This document shows, one piece after another, positions 41,727 to 50,662 of a DNA stretch of 64,000 nt (positions are counted from its first letter, which is position 1; each line of letters starts with the position of its first letter). Source of the DNA: Pseudomonas hygromyciniae (lineage in GTDB: Bacteria; Pseudomonadota; Gammaproteobacteria; Pseudomonadales; Pseudomonadaceae); the NCBI RefSeq assembly GCF_016925675.1, contig NZ_CP070506.1, positions 5,578,501-5,642,500 of the forward strand, read 5' to 3'. Made by a program: the position numbers and the translations under genes. The notes beneath the pieces were generated by a model. It was not told where the DNA came from and did not search any database. It saw only the letters and a list, made by a program, of their open reading frames with translations.

Positions 41727-43133
41727 ATGGGCTTGAATAACCAGTGGATGCAACGCGATCTCGCCGTGTTGTGGCACCCCTGCACCCAGATGAAAGACCA
41801 CCAGCAACTGCCGCTGGTACCGATCAAGCGCGGTGAAGGCGTATGGCTGGAAGACTTCGAAGGCAAGCGTTACCTCGATGCCGTCAGCTCGTGGTGGGTC
41901 AATGTGTTCGGCCACGCCAACCCGCGCATCAACCAGCGCATCAAGGATCAGGTGGACCAACTGGAACACGTGATCCTCGCCGGCTTCAGCCACCAACCGG
42001 TGATCGAGCTGTCCGAGCGCCTGGTGAAGATCACCCCCGAAGGCCTGACCCGGTGCTTCTATGCCGATAACGGTTCGTCGTGTATCGAAGTCGCATTGAA
42101 GATGAGCTTTCATTACTGGCTCAACCGCGGCCAGCCGAACAAAAAGCGCTTTGTCACCCTGACCAACAGCTACCACGGCGAAACCATCGCCGCGATGTCG
42201 GTCGGCGATGTGCCGCTGTTCACTGAAACCTACAAGGCCTTGCTGCTGGACACCATCAAGGTGCCAAGCCCGGACTGCTACCTGCGCCCCGACGGCATGA
42301 GTTGGGAAGAACACTCGCGCAACATGTTCCAGGCCATGGAACAGACTCTGGCAGACAACCACGACAGCGTCGCCGCCGTGATCGTCGAACCGCTGATCCA
42401 GGGCGCCGGCGGCATGCGCATGTACCACCCGGTTTACCTCAAGCTGCTGCGCGAAGCCTGCGATCGCTATGGCGTACACCTGATCCACGACGAAATCGCC
42501 GTCGGCTTCGGCCGTACCGGCAGCATGTTCGCCTGTGAGCAGGCGGGCATCCGCCCGGACTTCCTGTGCCTGTCCAAGGCCCTGACCGGTGGCTACCTGC
42601 CGCTGGCCGCTGTGGTCACCACCGAAGATGTGTACAGCGCCTTCTACGACGACTACCCGACCCTGCGCGCCTTCCTGCATTCCCACAGCTACACCGGCAA
42701 CCCGCTGGCGTGTGCCGCGGCCCTGGCGACCCTGGATATTTTCGAAGAAGACAACGTCATCGAGAACAACAAGGCCCTGGCCCAGCGCATGGCCACGGCC
42801 ACCGCGCACTTGGTGGATCACCCCCATGTCTCGGAAGTGCGCCAGACCGGCATGGTGCTGGCCATCGAGATGGTGCAGGACAAAGCCACCAAGACCGCCT
42901 ACCCCTGGCAGGAACGGCGCGGCCTGAAAGTGTTCGAACACGCTCTGGAACGCGGTGCATTGCTGCGGCCCCTGGGCAGCGTGGTGTATTTCCTGCCGCC
43001 GTATGTGATCACCCCGGAGCAGATCGACTTCCTCGCTGAAGTGGCCACTGAAGGCATTGATATCGCCACCAACAGCACAGTCAGCGTGGCCGTACCGAAA
43101 GACTTTCACCCAGGCTTTCGCGACCCCGGCTGA
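41727..43133 (+). CDS. bioA: Adenosylmethionine-8-amino-7-oxononanoate aminotransferase
   Basis: A 468-residue class III PLP aminotransferase of biotin synthesis that uses SAM as amino donor to make 7,8-diaminopelargonate. The N-terminal LWHPCTQMKDHQQLPLVPIK is diagnostic of BioA. SSWWVNVFGHANPRIN, LIHDEIAVGFGRTGSMFACE and the PLP lysine in CLSKALTGGYLPLA follow. GAGGAG lies 10 bases before the ATG at 41727. It stands alone, away from other bio genes. Confidence 0.95.
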   Translation: MGLNNQWMQRDLAVLWHPCTQMKDHQQLPLVPIKRGEGVWLEDFEGKRYLDAVSSWWVNVFGHANPRINQRIKDQVDQLEHVILAGFSHQPVIELSERLVKITPEGLTRCFYADNGSSCIEVALKMSFHYWLNRGQPNKKRFVTLTNSYHGETIAAMSVGDVPLFTETYKALLLDTIKVPSPDCYLRPDGMSWEEHSRNMFQAMEQTLADNHDSVAAVIVEPLIQGAGGMRMYHPVYLKLLREACDRYGVHLIHDEIAVGFGRTGSMFACEQAGIRPDFLCLSKALTGGYLPLAAVVTTEDVYSAFYDDYPTLRAFLHSHSYTGNPLACAAALATLDIFEEDNVIENNKALAQRMATATAHLVDHPHVSEVRQTGMVLAIEMVQDKATKTAYPWQERRGLKVFEHALERGALLRPLGSVVYFLPPYVITPEQIDFLAEVATEGIDIATNSTVSVAVPKDFHPGFRDPG

Positions 43134-43168
43134 TTGAACCCACCCCATTAATCTGGCGCCTGGCCTGC

Positions 43169-43198
43169 CGCATCGCGGGCAAGCCCGGCTCCCACAGG
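43169..43198. repeat. Single REP unit
   Basis: gcatcgcgggcaagcccgg and ctcccacag, one unit only, between bioA and rsmE. One extra g interrupts the consensus cccgctccc. Confidence 0.7.
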
Positions 43199-43222
43199 TT
43201 TTGCATTTTCCCGAGAACAGAA

Positions 43223-43942
43223 ATGAGACTGTCCCGTTTTTTCACCGATACCCCGCTAAGCCTTGGCGACCACGAGTTGCCCGAAGCCCAGGCGCATTAC
43301 ATCAGCCGCGTGCTGCGCATGAACGAAGGCGATGCCGTGCAACTGTTCGACGGTTCTGGCCAGGAATTTCGCGGCAGCCTGCTGGAAGTCGGAAAAAAAC
43401 GCGTGACCGTGCAACTGACCGAAGCCTTCTCCGGCCAGGTGGAATCGCCTTTGCACATTCATCTGGGTCAGGGCTTGTCCCGTGGCGAGCGCATGGACTG
43501 GGCAATCCAGAAAGCCACCGAGCTTGGGGTCAACGCCATCACGCCGATTTTCAGCGAGCGCTGCGAAGTGCGCCTCAAGGACGAGCGCGCCGACAAACGC
43601 CTGCTGCACTGGCGCCAGGTTGCAATCAGCGCTTGCGAGCAATGCGGGCGCTCCACGGTGCCGGTGATTCACCCACCGCTGTTGCTGGCCGATTGGTTGA
43701 AACAGGCCGAGGCGGATTTAAAGCTGGTGCTGCACCCGGTGGCCGAGCCGCTGGTGAGCCATGCCAAGCCGTCGAGCCTGGCGTTTTTGATCGGGCCGGA
43801 GGGTGGCTTGACCGATGGCGAAGTCCAGGCCGCGCAAGGCGCTGGCTTCCACGCCGCAAGGTTGGGGCCGCGGGTACTGCGCACCGAGACCGCGCCCGTA
43901 GTCGCGTTATCAGTCGCTCAACAACTCTGGGGCGACTTCTAA
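43223..43942 (+). CDS. rsmE: 16S rRNA m3U1498 methyltransferase RsmE
   Basis: A 239-residue SPOUT methyltransferase. MRLSRFFTDTPLSLGDHELP starts the PUA-like N-domain. LGQGLSRGERMDWAIQKATELGV, FLIGPEGGLTDGEV and LGPRVLRTETAPVVAL form the SAM-binding knot. It methylates U1498 of 16S rRNA in assembled 30S subunits. Position after bioA is as in other pseudomonads. Confidence 0.95.
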   Translation: MRLSRFFTDTPLSLGDHELPEAQAHYISRVLRMNEGDAVQLFDGSGQEFRGSLLEVGKKRVTVQLTEAFSGQVESPLHIHLGQGLSRGERMDWAIQKATELGVNAITPIFSERCEVRLKDERADKRLLHWRQVAISACEQCGRSTVPVIHPPLLLADWLKQAEADLKLVLHPVAEPLVSHAKPSSLAFLIGPEGGLTDGEVQAAQGAGFHAARLGPRVLRTETAPVVALSVAQQLWGDF

Positions 43943-43967
43943 CCCCACCATGCAAACCCAATCAAAC

Positions 43968-44052
43968 TGTAGGAGCTGGCTTGCCTGCGATGAGGCCCGC
44001 AAGTCTTGCGCAGACCTTGATGCCGCCATCGCAGGCAAGCCAGCTCCTACAG
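43968..44052. repeat. REP doublet (gtaggagctggc variant)
   Basis: tgtaggagctggcttgcctgcgatg and the inverse catcgcaggcaagccagctcctacag, near-perfect arms, between rsmE and dguC. Confidence 0.9.
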
Positions 44053-44074
44053 TTTTGATCGGGTGCTCGCCTGT

Positions 44075-44977
44075 TTACTCCACCGGATCGCTGACCGGCT
44101 TGGCAATAATCGCCTTCAGCTCGCTGGTCATGGGGAACTCCAGGTTCAAGCCCTTCGGCGGAATCGGCTGTTCAAACCAGCGCTGGTAAATCCCGTTGAT
44201 TTCCCCCGAGCTGTACAGCTCGCCCAGGGTCTCGTTGACCACCGCCAGAAACTGCGGGTCGTCCTTGCGCACCATGCAGCTGTAGATTTCCCGCGACTGC
44301 TCCTCGCCCACGACCACCCACTTGTGCGGGTCCTTGGCCTTGGCGCGCTCGCCATAGAGCAACGCGTCATCCATATAGAACGCCACGGCTCGACCCGACT
44401 GCAGCATCTGGAACGCCTCGCCGTGGTCCTTGGCGCTGATCACTGCCATATCCAGCTTGTGCTCATGGTTGTAGCTCTTGAGGAACCGCTCGTTGGTGGT
44501 GCCGGCGGTGGTCACTACGTTCTTGCCGCGCAGGTCGGCAAAGCGCTGGATACCGCTGTCGTTGGCGGTGAGCAACTGGCCCTTCACGTAGATAAAGCCG
44601 TAGGAAAACGCCACCTGCTTCTGCCGCTCGGCCGTCACCCCGGTGGAACCGCACTCCAGGTCCACGGTGCCGTTGATCACCAGCGGAATACGCGTCTGCG
44701 AGGTGACCAGGTTGTACTTCACGTTGAGCTGGGGCACGCCCGTCTTCTGCTGGATGCGCTCGACAATCTTGCTCGCCAGGTCCACCGAATAGCCCATGGG
44801 TTTGCCGGTGTTGTCACCGACATAGGAAAACGGCACCGACGCATCGCGATAACCCAGGGTGATGCTCTTGGCATTCGCGACCTTGGCCAGGGTGCCCGTC
44901 AGTGGCGTTTCATTGGCCTGAGCCTGGGCCGTCAACAACAGCCCCAGCGCAGTGCCGATCAACGTGATTTTTTGCAT
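44075..44977 (-). CDS. dguC: Periplasmic binding protein for D-glutamate/D-glutamine (DguC-like)
   Basis: A 300-residue family 3 solute-binding protein with signal MQKITLIGTALGLLLTAQAQ before ANETP. SITLGYRDASVPFSYVGDN and VDLECGSTGVTAERQKQVAF are typical of glutamate/aspartate binding proteins. The gene follows ridA- and D-amino-acid dehydrogenase-type genes with a divergent LysR gene, the arrangement of the dguRABC locus of P. aeruginosa as I recall it. It likely supplies the substrate or an inducer signal; no permease is present. Confidence 0.8.
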   Translation of the reverse strand: MQKITLIGTALGLLLTAQAQANETPLTGTLAKVANAKSITLGYRDASVPFSYVGDNTGKPMGYSVDLASKIVERIQQKTGVPQLNVKYNLVTSQTRIPLVINGTVDLECGSTGVTAERQKQVAFSYGFIYVKGQLLTANDSGIQRFADLRGKNVVTTAGTTNERFLKSYNHEHKLDMAVISAKDHGEAFQMLQSGRAVAFYMDDALLYGERAKAKDPHKWVVVGEEQSREIYSCMVRKDDPQFLAVVNETLGELYSSGEINGIYQRWFEQPIPPKGLNLEFPMTSELKAIIAKPVSDPVE

Positions 44978-45001
44978 TGTTATTCTCCGTTGGTGTTTTT
45001 G

Positions 45002-45355
45002 TTATGGGCGGCGGACAGCGATAACGCTGATTTCCACCAGCACGTTCGGACGTGCCAGCTCCGCCTGCAGGGTGGTGCGGGTCGGTGCCTGGCCGGGCGT
45101 CAGCCAGGCGGACCAGACATCATTCATCGGCGCAAAGCCCTCCTGGATGTTCTTCAGGTAAATGGTCGCGTTGAGCAGATGATCCTTGTCGCTGCCGGCT
45201 TGCGCCAGCAGCGCGTCAATCTTGGCCAGCACCTCGTGGGTCTGGGTGGTGACGTCCTGGCCTTCGTCCGGCACTTGGCCGGAGAGGAATACCAGGTCCT
45301 GGAAGGTCACGGCGCCCGACAGGCGACTATTACTGTTGATCCGGGTGATGGTCAT
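45002..45355 (-). CDS. dguB: RidA-family enamine/imine deaminase (DguB-like)
   Basis: A 117-residue RidA/YjgF protein that would hydrolyse the reactive imine released by the neighbouring D-amino-acid dehydrogenase. NSRLSGAVTFQDLVFLSGQV is the RidA N-terminal strand, and LARPNVLVEISVIAVRR near the end carries the conserved Arg/Glu region. It starts 9 bases after the dehydrogenase gene, so both are translated from one message. Confidence 0.85.
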   Translation of the reverse strand: MTITRINSNSRLSGAVTFQDLVFLSGQVPDEGQDVTTQTHEVLAKIDALLAQAGSDKDHLLNATIYLKNIQEGFAPMNDVWSAWLTPGQAPTRTTLQAELARPNVLVEISVIAVRRP

Positions 45356-45364
45356 TGCACTGTC

Positions 45365-46606
45365 CTATGCGGCGCGGGGCGCGAGGCCCTGCATATCAAT
45401 GGAAGGGGGATGCTGGCCGATCAGTTCGGCCAATACCTGGCCGCTGCCACAGGCCAGGGTGAAACCCAAGGCACCGTGGCCAAGGTTGAGCCACAGGTTG
45501 CGGTAGACGCTGGCGCCAATCAGCGGCACACCGCTGGGGGTGGCCGGGCGCATGCCGGCCCATTCGATGGCCTGGCTGTAATCACCGGCCAAGGGGAACG
45601 TCTCACAGGCCTGGCGCTTGATCAGGGCCAGGCGCTTGGGCTCAAGGCCCGTATCAAAGCCGACGATGTCGACCATCGCCGCCACCCGCAATTGCTCGCC
45701 GATCTTTGCGTAAACGATCTTGCGGTCATAGTCAGTGATACTGATTTTCGGCGCGGCGTGCTGCTCGCCAATCGGCACGCTCAGGCTGTAGCCCTTGAGC
45801 GGGTACAGCGGCAGTGCGATCCCAGGCAAAGCCAGCTCAGGGCTGCGCACCCCCGCCGCCAACACCAGGTGCTCAACCGGCATCACCTCCTCGCCCAGCT
45901 CGATTGCCTGCACCGTGCCGTTGGCATGGCGGATACCCGTGACCTTGCGCCCCAGCACAAACCGACAACGGCCCGACGCTTCGAGGCGTGCTGCCAACTG
46001 CTGGCAGAAGCGGTGACAGTCCGCCACTTCTTCATTGGGCGTGTAGATCCCGCCGACAAAATCCTTCGCGCCCAGGGTCGGTTCCAGGCGCGTGCAATCG
46101 GCCGCCGACAGGACCTGTTGCTGCAGGCGATCCAGCACCTTATTGCGAGCGTGTTCAAAGGTGTGATGGCTGCGAAATGTCACCAGTTTGCCGTTGCGCT
46201 GCCAGTCGAAACCGTCCAGCCCATCTTCTTCGCGCCATTGCTGCAAGATGCCTTGGCTCAACGTGGCCAGGCGCAACAGGTGGCCGGCGTTGCGTTTGTT
46301 CACCGAGGCCCGGCAAGCGCCGAGGAACGCGGCCATCCAGCGCCATTGCGCCGGATCCAGGCGCGGGCGCAGCCTCAACGGCGAATCACCGCGCAGCAGC
46401 CAGCCAATGGCTTGCAACGGCACGCCCTTGTCCGCCAGCGGCGCGACGTAGCGATAGGACAACTGGCCGCCATTGGCAAAACTGGTCTCGCTGCCCAGGC
46501 TGTCGCGGGCCTCGACCACCGTCACGTCCATACCGGCGCGCACCAGGGCATAGGCGCTCGCCAGACCGATGACCCCACCGCCAATGATGCAAACCTGCTG
46601 AGCCAT
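45365..46606 (-). CDS. dguA: FAD-dependent D-amino-acid dehydrogenase (DguA, D-glutamate type)
   Basis: A 413-residue flavoprotein of the DadA family. VCIIGGGVIGLASAYALVRA is the FAD motif at the N-terminus, SFANGGQLSYRYVAPLADKG follows, and GARMRPATPS-like WAGMRPATPSGVPLIG and LNLGHGALGFTLACGSGQ are at the C-terminus. Context with ridA, a binding protein and a divergent LysR gene points to D-glutamate oxidation. DadA for D-alanine is the alternative. The ATG at 46606 fits the family start. Confidence 0.83.
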   Translation of the reverse strand: MAQQVCIIGGGVIGLASAYALVRAGMDVTVVEARDSLGSETSFANGGQLSYRYVAPLADKGVPLQAIGWLLRGDSPLRLRPRLDPAQWRWMAAFLGACRASVNKRNAGHLLRLATLSQGILQQWREEDGLDGFDWQRNGKLVTFRSHHTFEHARNKVLDRLQQQVLSAADCTRLEPTLGAKDFVGGIYTPNEEVADCHRFCQQLAARLEASGRCRFVLGRKVTGIRHANGTVQAIELGEEVMPVEHLVLAAGVRSPELALPGIALPLYPLKGYSLSVPIGEQHAAPKISITDYDRKIVYAKIGEQLRVAAMVDIVGFDTGLEPKRLALIKRQACETFPLAGDYSQAIEWAGMRPATPSGVPLIGASVYRNLWLNLGHGALGFTLACGSGQVLAELIGQHPPSIDMQGLAPRAA

Positions 46607-46712
46607 GTCGATTCCCGAACCTTGTAATGAGTGTCCAAGGTTAGGGGCAGGTGACAGGCGCCGGACAATGAATAAAGATGGGCCACCTATAAACAAAGGT
46701 TATGGACTCGTC

Positions 46713-47615
46713 ATGCGCTTGCGTCATATCGAAATCTTCCAGGCCATCCGCCAGACCGGCTCGGTCAGCGCCGCCGCGCAGTTGCTGCATGTCTCGCAGC
46801 CAGCGGTGACCAAAGTGTTGCAACACGCCGAACTGCAACTGGGCTTCCCGCTGTTCCTGCGTATACGCGGCAAGCTGCAGCCGACCCCGGAAGCCCTGGC
46901 CCTGGAGCGTGAAGTCGATAAGGTCAGCGAAAGCCTGCAAGGCGTGCGGCGCCTTGCCCAGAACCTGCGCCGCGCACCCGGCCAAAGCCTGCGCATCGGC
47001 GCTACGCCGGCCCTGGCCTTGTCATTGTTGCCGCCGGCAATTGGCGAGTGGACCCAGCGCTATCCGGACATCGCCTGCGAGCTGTCCAGTGCCCACAGCC
47101 GCGAGCTGGTGCAAAACCTGTTGATGCGCGAGATGGATGTGGCGCTGACCCTCAAGTCCCCGGACCATCCAGGGCTCAAAGCCCAGGCGTTGGCCCACGG
47201 CGTACTGGTAGCGCTGGCGCCACAGGGCTTCTGGCCTGCGGCGGAGCGGGGCAAGCCCCTGCCGTTGATGGCCCTGGCAGGCGCGCCGTTGATTGGCCTG
47301 TCGAGTGCCGACCCGCTGTCGGCGCGGCTCGACAGCTACCTCGAAGCGGTCGAACCGCCGCCCAAGGTGCGGATCTCGGTGCAGACCTATTCCCTGGCCC
47401 GGGCCATGGTGGAGTCCGGCGCCGGCCTAGCGGTGATCGATCCCTTCACCGCCCTGGGCGCGTCCACCGACAGCACCTGCATCCGCCCATTGGCGCCACC
47501 GCTGCCCATCACCTTGTATGCCCTGACCCGCGCCGATGAACCGCCGCCGCATATGCTGGCGAGCCTGCTGGAGATCTTTGGCAGTCGTGCCCAAGAGCAG
47601 CTAGACCGCCTCTAA
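46713..47615 (+). CDS. dguR: LysR-type regulator of the dgu genes
   Basis: A 300-residue LysR protein with N-terminal wHTH (MRLRHIEIFQAIRQTGSVSA, LLHVSQPAVTKVLQHAELQL) and a C-terminal substrate-binding domain. It is divergent from dguA across ~106 bases, the standard place for a LysR activator. The inducer would be D-glutamate or D-glutamine by analogy. Start at 46713 gives the normal LysR length. Confidence 0.8.
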   Translation: MRLRHIEIFQAIRQTGSVSAAAQLLHVSQPAVTKVLQHAELQLGFPLFLRIRGKLQPTPEALALEREVDKVSESLQGVRRLAQNLRRAPGQSLRIGATPALALSLLPPAIGEWTQRYPDIACELSSAHSRELVQNLLMREMDVALTLKSPDHPGLKAQALAHGVLVALAPQGFWPAAERGKPLPLMALAGAPLIGLSSADPLSARLDSYLEAVEPPPKVRISVQTYSLARAMVESGAGLAVIDPFTALGASTDSTCIRPLAPPLPITLYALTRADEPPPHMLASLLEIFGSRAQEQLDRL

Positions 47616-47629
47616 AACACCACAGAACC

Positions 47630-47654
47630 CTGTAGGAGCCAGCTCCCACATTCA
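47630..47654. repeat. Collapsed REP remnant
   Basis: ctgtaggagccagctcccaca joins the two outer ends of a doublet with nothing between them, suggesting deletion of the middle. Confidence 0.5.
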
Positions 47655-48269
47655 GAGCACGTAGCCCATGATCGCCACAAAGTGCAGCAGGCTGCCGCCG
47701 ATCACGAACAGATGCCAGATCCCATGGGAGTGCCGCAAACGGTGTTCCAAGGCAAAAAAGATAATCCCCACCGTGTACAACACCCCGCCCGACGCCAGCC
47801 AGATAAACCCATCCGTACCCAGCGCGGCAATCAATGGCTTGACCGCCACCAACACAATCCAGCCCATCACCGCATAAATCACAATCGACAAGATACGCGC
47901 CTCGGAGCGCGGCTTGATCTCCTGCAAGATCCCGATCACCGCCAGGCCCCAGACAATCCCGAACAACGTCCAGCCCCAAGGCCCGTTCAGGGTCACCAGG
48001 CAAAACGGGGTGTAGCTGCCGGCGATCAGCAGGTAGATCGAAAAGTGATCGACCTTCTGCATGATCGCTTTCTTGCGCCCGCGCACGCTGTGATAAACCG
48101 TCGAGGCGCTGTACAGCACCAGCAGCGTAAAACCGTAGATCGCCACGCTGACGATTTTCCACGGGCTGCCATCCATGCTCGCCACCACCAGCATCCACAC
48201 CGCGCCGATAAAGGCCGCCACGGCGCCGAGCAAATGGCTCCAGGCGTTGAATCGTTCTCCGTGATACAT
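47652..48269 (-). CDS. Hemolysin III / YqfA family membrane protein
   Basis: A 205-residue protein with seven hydrophobic segments. YHGERFNAWSHLLGAVAAF at the start, YHSVRGRKKAIMQKVDHFSIYLLI in the middle and HRLRHSHGIWHLFVIGGSLLHF at the end carry the Ser/His/Asp residues of the TrhA/YqfA (PAQR-like) family. Role is likely in membrane lipid homeostasis; haemolysis is not implied. Confidence 0.9.
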   Translation of the reverse strand: MYHGERFNAWSHLLGAVAAFIGAVWMLVVASMDGSPWKIVSVAIYGFTLLVLYSASTVYHSVRGRKKAIMQKVDHFSIYLLIAGSYTPFCLVTLNGPWGWTLFGIVWGLAVIGILQEIKPRSEARILSIVIYAVMGWIVLVAVKPLIAALGTDGFIWLASGGVLYTVGIIFFALEHRLRHSHGIWHLFVIGGSLLHFVAIMGYVL

Positions 48270-48401
48270 ATATCGCCAACCTCCAAAACTGCTGCATCGA
48301 CCCCGTAAGGCTCAGGCCTGACAGGCCAGAGTGCAAGACCGTTATGACGGTTGCGACGCTTTAAGGGCACAATCGAACGCATTCGAATAAGAGTCATCGC
48401 C

Positions 48402-49316
48402 ATGCTGATCGACGAAGAGTTCACCCTCAAGAAGCTGGAAATCTTCCTGGCCTTCATGCGCACCGGCAACCTGGCCCGCGCCGCCGCCGAGTTGCAGACC
48501 AGCAATGTCAGCGTGCACCGGGCCATCCACTCCCTGGAAAACGCCCTGCGCTGCCCACTGTTCAAGCACGAAGGGCGCAACCTCACGCCCCTGGAAAGCG
48601 CCTACGTACTCGAAGAACGCGCGCAAAAGCTGGTACAGGACGTGGTCGACAGCGTGCGCCTGACCCGCGAAGCCGCCGGTTTCTCCGCCGAACGCTTCAA
48701 GCTCGGCGCCCTGTATTCGCTGACGGTCAAGACCGTACCGCAACTGATCATGGGCCTGAAAATCCGCCGCAGCGAGCTCAATATCGACCTGATCCTGGGC
48801 TCCAACGTCGACCTGATGTACAAGCTCAAGAACATGGAAGTCGACGCGATCCTGATCTCCCTCGACGACCAGGCGGTGGAGCCGGACTGCGCGCAGATCC
48901 AGCTGTTTTCCGATGATATCTACCTCGCCACCCCCGCCGACTCGCCCTTGGACCGCGAACAGGAAATCGACCTGGCCCAAGTGCGCGACGCTACCTTCAT
49001 CACCCTGACCCAAGGCTTCGCCACCCACCAGGACGGCGAACGAGTGTTCAAGCAGGCAGGGTTCGAACCGAAGGTGGCGATGCAGGTCAACGACATCTTC
49101 ACCCTGCTGAGCATGGTCAGCTCGGGGGTGGGATATGCATTGCTGCCGGGAAGGATTGCGGCGGTGTATGAGAACCGGGTCAAGCTGATCCCGTTGCAGG
49201 CGCGCTACCGGCTGCAGCAGCACATTGGCGTGGTGTTCTTGAAGGCCAAAGAGCGTGATCCGAACTTGCTGGCGTTGTTGGCGGAGTGTCGGATGTACGC
49301 CAATCGGCAGGGTTGA
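48402..49316 (+). CDS. mdcR: LysR-type regulator of malonate use
   Basis: A 304-residue LysR protein. The HTH is LEIFLAFMRTGNLARAAAEL with SNVSVHRAIHSLENALRC. It lies at the madM end of the mdc cluster and is convergent with it, the position of mdcR in P. aeruginosa. It should activate mdc transcription in response to malonate. The ATG at 48402 gives the standard length; the earlier frame start at 48351 does not. Confidence 0.85.
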   Translation: MLIDEEFTLKKLEIFLAFMRTGNLARAAAELQTSNVSVHRAIHSLENALRCPLFKHEGRNLTPLESAYVLEERAQKLVQDVVDSVRLTREAAGFSAERFKLGALYSLTVKTVPQLIMGLKIRRSELNIDLILGSNVDLMYKLKNMEVDAILISLDDQAVEPDCAQIQLFSDDIYLATPADSPLDREQEIDLAQVRDATFITLTQGFATHQDGERVFKQAGFEPKVAMQVNDIFTLLSMVSSGVGYALLPGRIAAVYENRVKLIPLQARYRLQQHIGVVFLKAKERDPNLLALLAECRMYANRQG

Positions 49317-49318
49317 AA

Positions 49319-49404
49319 CCGCCATCGCAGCAAACCAGCTCCCACATTTGAAATGCATTCCAATGTGGGAGCTGCGGTGCGACGATTCGACTTGCCTGCG
49401 ATGA
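49319..49404. repeat. Degenerate REP units
   Basis: accagctcccacatttgaaa and aatgtgggagctgcggtgc face each other, followed by cttgcctgcgatgaggc. Arms are broken by changes, between mdcR and madM. Confidence 0.65.
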
Positions 49405-49433
49405 GGCCCGAACATTCAATCGAGATTAGCGAA

Positions 49434-50207
49434 TCAGCCCACCAACCCCCGCATCATCAAAAACAACAACGAAGGCCCCAACAAACACCCCAGCGCCGTA
49501 TAAAACGCCGCCGTCAGGCAGCCATAGGGCACCAGCTTCGGATCGGTCGCCGCCAAACCGCCGGCCACGCCGCTGGAGGTGCCCATCAGGCCGCCGAAGA
49601 TCACCGCACTGCGCGGGCTGTTCAGGCCAATCAACGGCGCCACGAACGGGGTCATTACCATCACCAAAATGGCCTTGATCAACCCCGCTGCGATGGACAG
49701 CGCCATCACCTCGGAACTGGCCCCAATCGCCGCCCCGGTCACCGGCCCGACGATATAGGTCACGGCGCCGGCACCGATGGTGGTCAGGCTCACCGCATCG
49801 GTGTAGCCAAACGCCATGGCCACGCCCACGCCGGCAATAAATGACGAGCCAACCCCCACAAACAGTGCGAGCACACCCACATATCCGGCACGCTTGAGCT
49901 CATCGACACTCACCCCAAACGCGGTCGCCACAATGGCAAAGTCGCGCAGCATCGCCCCGCCCAGCAGGCCGATGCCCGACAGCAGCGGGATATCCACCAC
50001 GCCCTTGGAGCCGCCGGTAAACGCACCGCCCACATAGGACAGCAGCAGCCCCAGCAGGATCGCGATGGCTGAACCATGCAAGCGGCCTTTGGTGAAGGTG
50101 TCGCTGATCCAGTAGGACACCCACATGGTCAGGCCGATCACCGCAAAACCACTGATCAGGCCGTAACCGGTGATGACTTTCATCAAGGATTCGTACATGG
50201 CGCTCAC
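49434..50207 (-). CDS. madM: Malonate transporter subunit MadM
   Basis: A 257-residue membrane protein with many hydrophobic segments (ISGFAVIGLTMWVSYWISDT, GVVDIPLLSGIGLLGGAMLR, GAGAVTYIVGPVTGAAIG). With MadL it forms a sodium-linked malonate importer. The ATG overlaps the madL stop by 4 bases (ATGA), so translation is coupled. It is the last gene of the mdc operon. Confidence 0.92.
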   Translation of the reverse strand: MSAMYESLMKVITGYGLISGFAVIGLTMWVSYWISDTFTKGRLHGSAIAILLGLLLSYVGGAFTGGSKGVVDIPLLSGIGLLGGAMLRDFAIVATAFGVSVDELKRAGYVGVLALFVGVGSSFIAGVGVAMAFGYTDAVSLTTIGAGAVTYIVGPVTGAAIGASSEVMALSIAAGLIKAILVMVMTPFVAPLIGLNSPRSAVIFGGLMGTSSGVAGGLAATDPKLVPYGCLTAAFYTALGCLLGPSLLFLMMRGLVG

Positions 50208-50596
50208 CCTGCCGACTTGGTAGTGACGACTGCATCCGGCTCACGGTTGCCGATGCGTACCAGCACCGGCACCAGGGCAAATGCCACCACTACCGCACAG
50301 GTGCCGGCGAGGATCGCCATGGGGCCGCCACTGATGGCGCCATAAACGTTTTGCTGGGCGGCCATGGCCACCACAATCGGGATATACACCGCCGCCCAGA
50401 AGCTCACACCCTGCTCCGACTTGCCGGTAAACAGGCCACGCTTGCCCAGGTAACTACCCAGGCCGATGAGCAGCAACATCGCAATCCCCACCCCACCGAC
50501 GTTGGCCGGGATGCCCATCCATTTGCCCAGCAGCTCGCCGACAAACAGGCCCGCCAAGGTACACAAGGCCAGAAACGCCACACCGTAAATAATCAT
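50204..50596 (-). CDS. madL: Malonate transporter subunit MadL
   Basis: A 130-residue membrane protein of four hydrophobic segments starting MIIYGVAFLALCTLAGLFVG, and including GVSFWAAVYIPIVVAMAAQQ. It is the small partner of MadM. The ATG at 50596 is preceded by GAGGACTACCAAC. It follows mdcH after 66 bases. Confidence 0.92.
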   Translation of the reverse strand: MIIYGVAFLALCTLAGLFVGELLGKWMGIPANVGGVGIAMLLLIGLGSYLGKRGLFTGKSEQGVSFWAAVYIPIVVAMAAQQNVYGAISGGPMAILAGTCAVVVAFALVPVLVRIGNREPDAVVTTKSAG

Positions 50597-50662
50597 GTTG
50601 GTAGTCCTCTTGATGCTTGATCGAAATTGTTGTTTTTGTGCTTCGAAAGCCAAGGTCATGCT

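Noticed and set aside
44075..46606. dadA/dadX-type D-alanine catabolism operon
   Set aside because: There is no racemase gene next to the dehydrogenase, and the ridA, binding protein and divergent LysR order fits dgu better.
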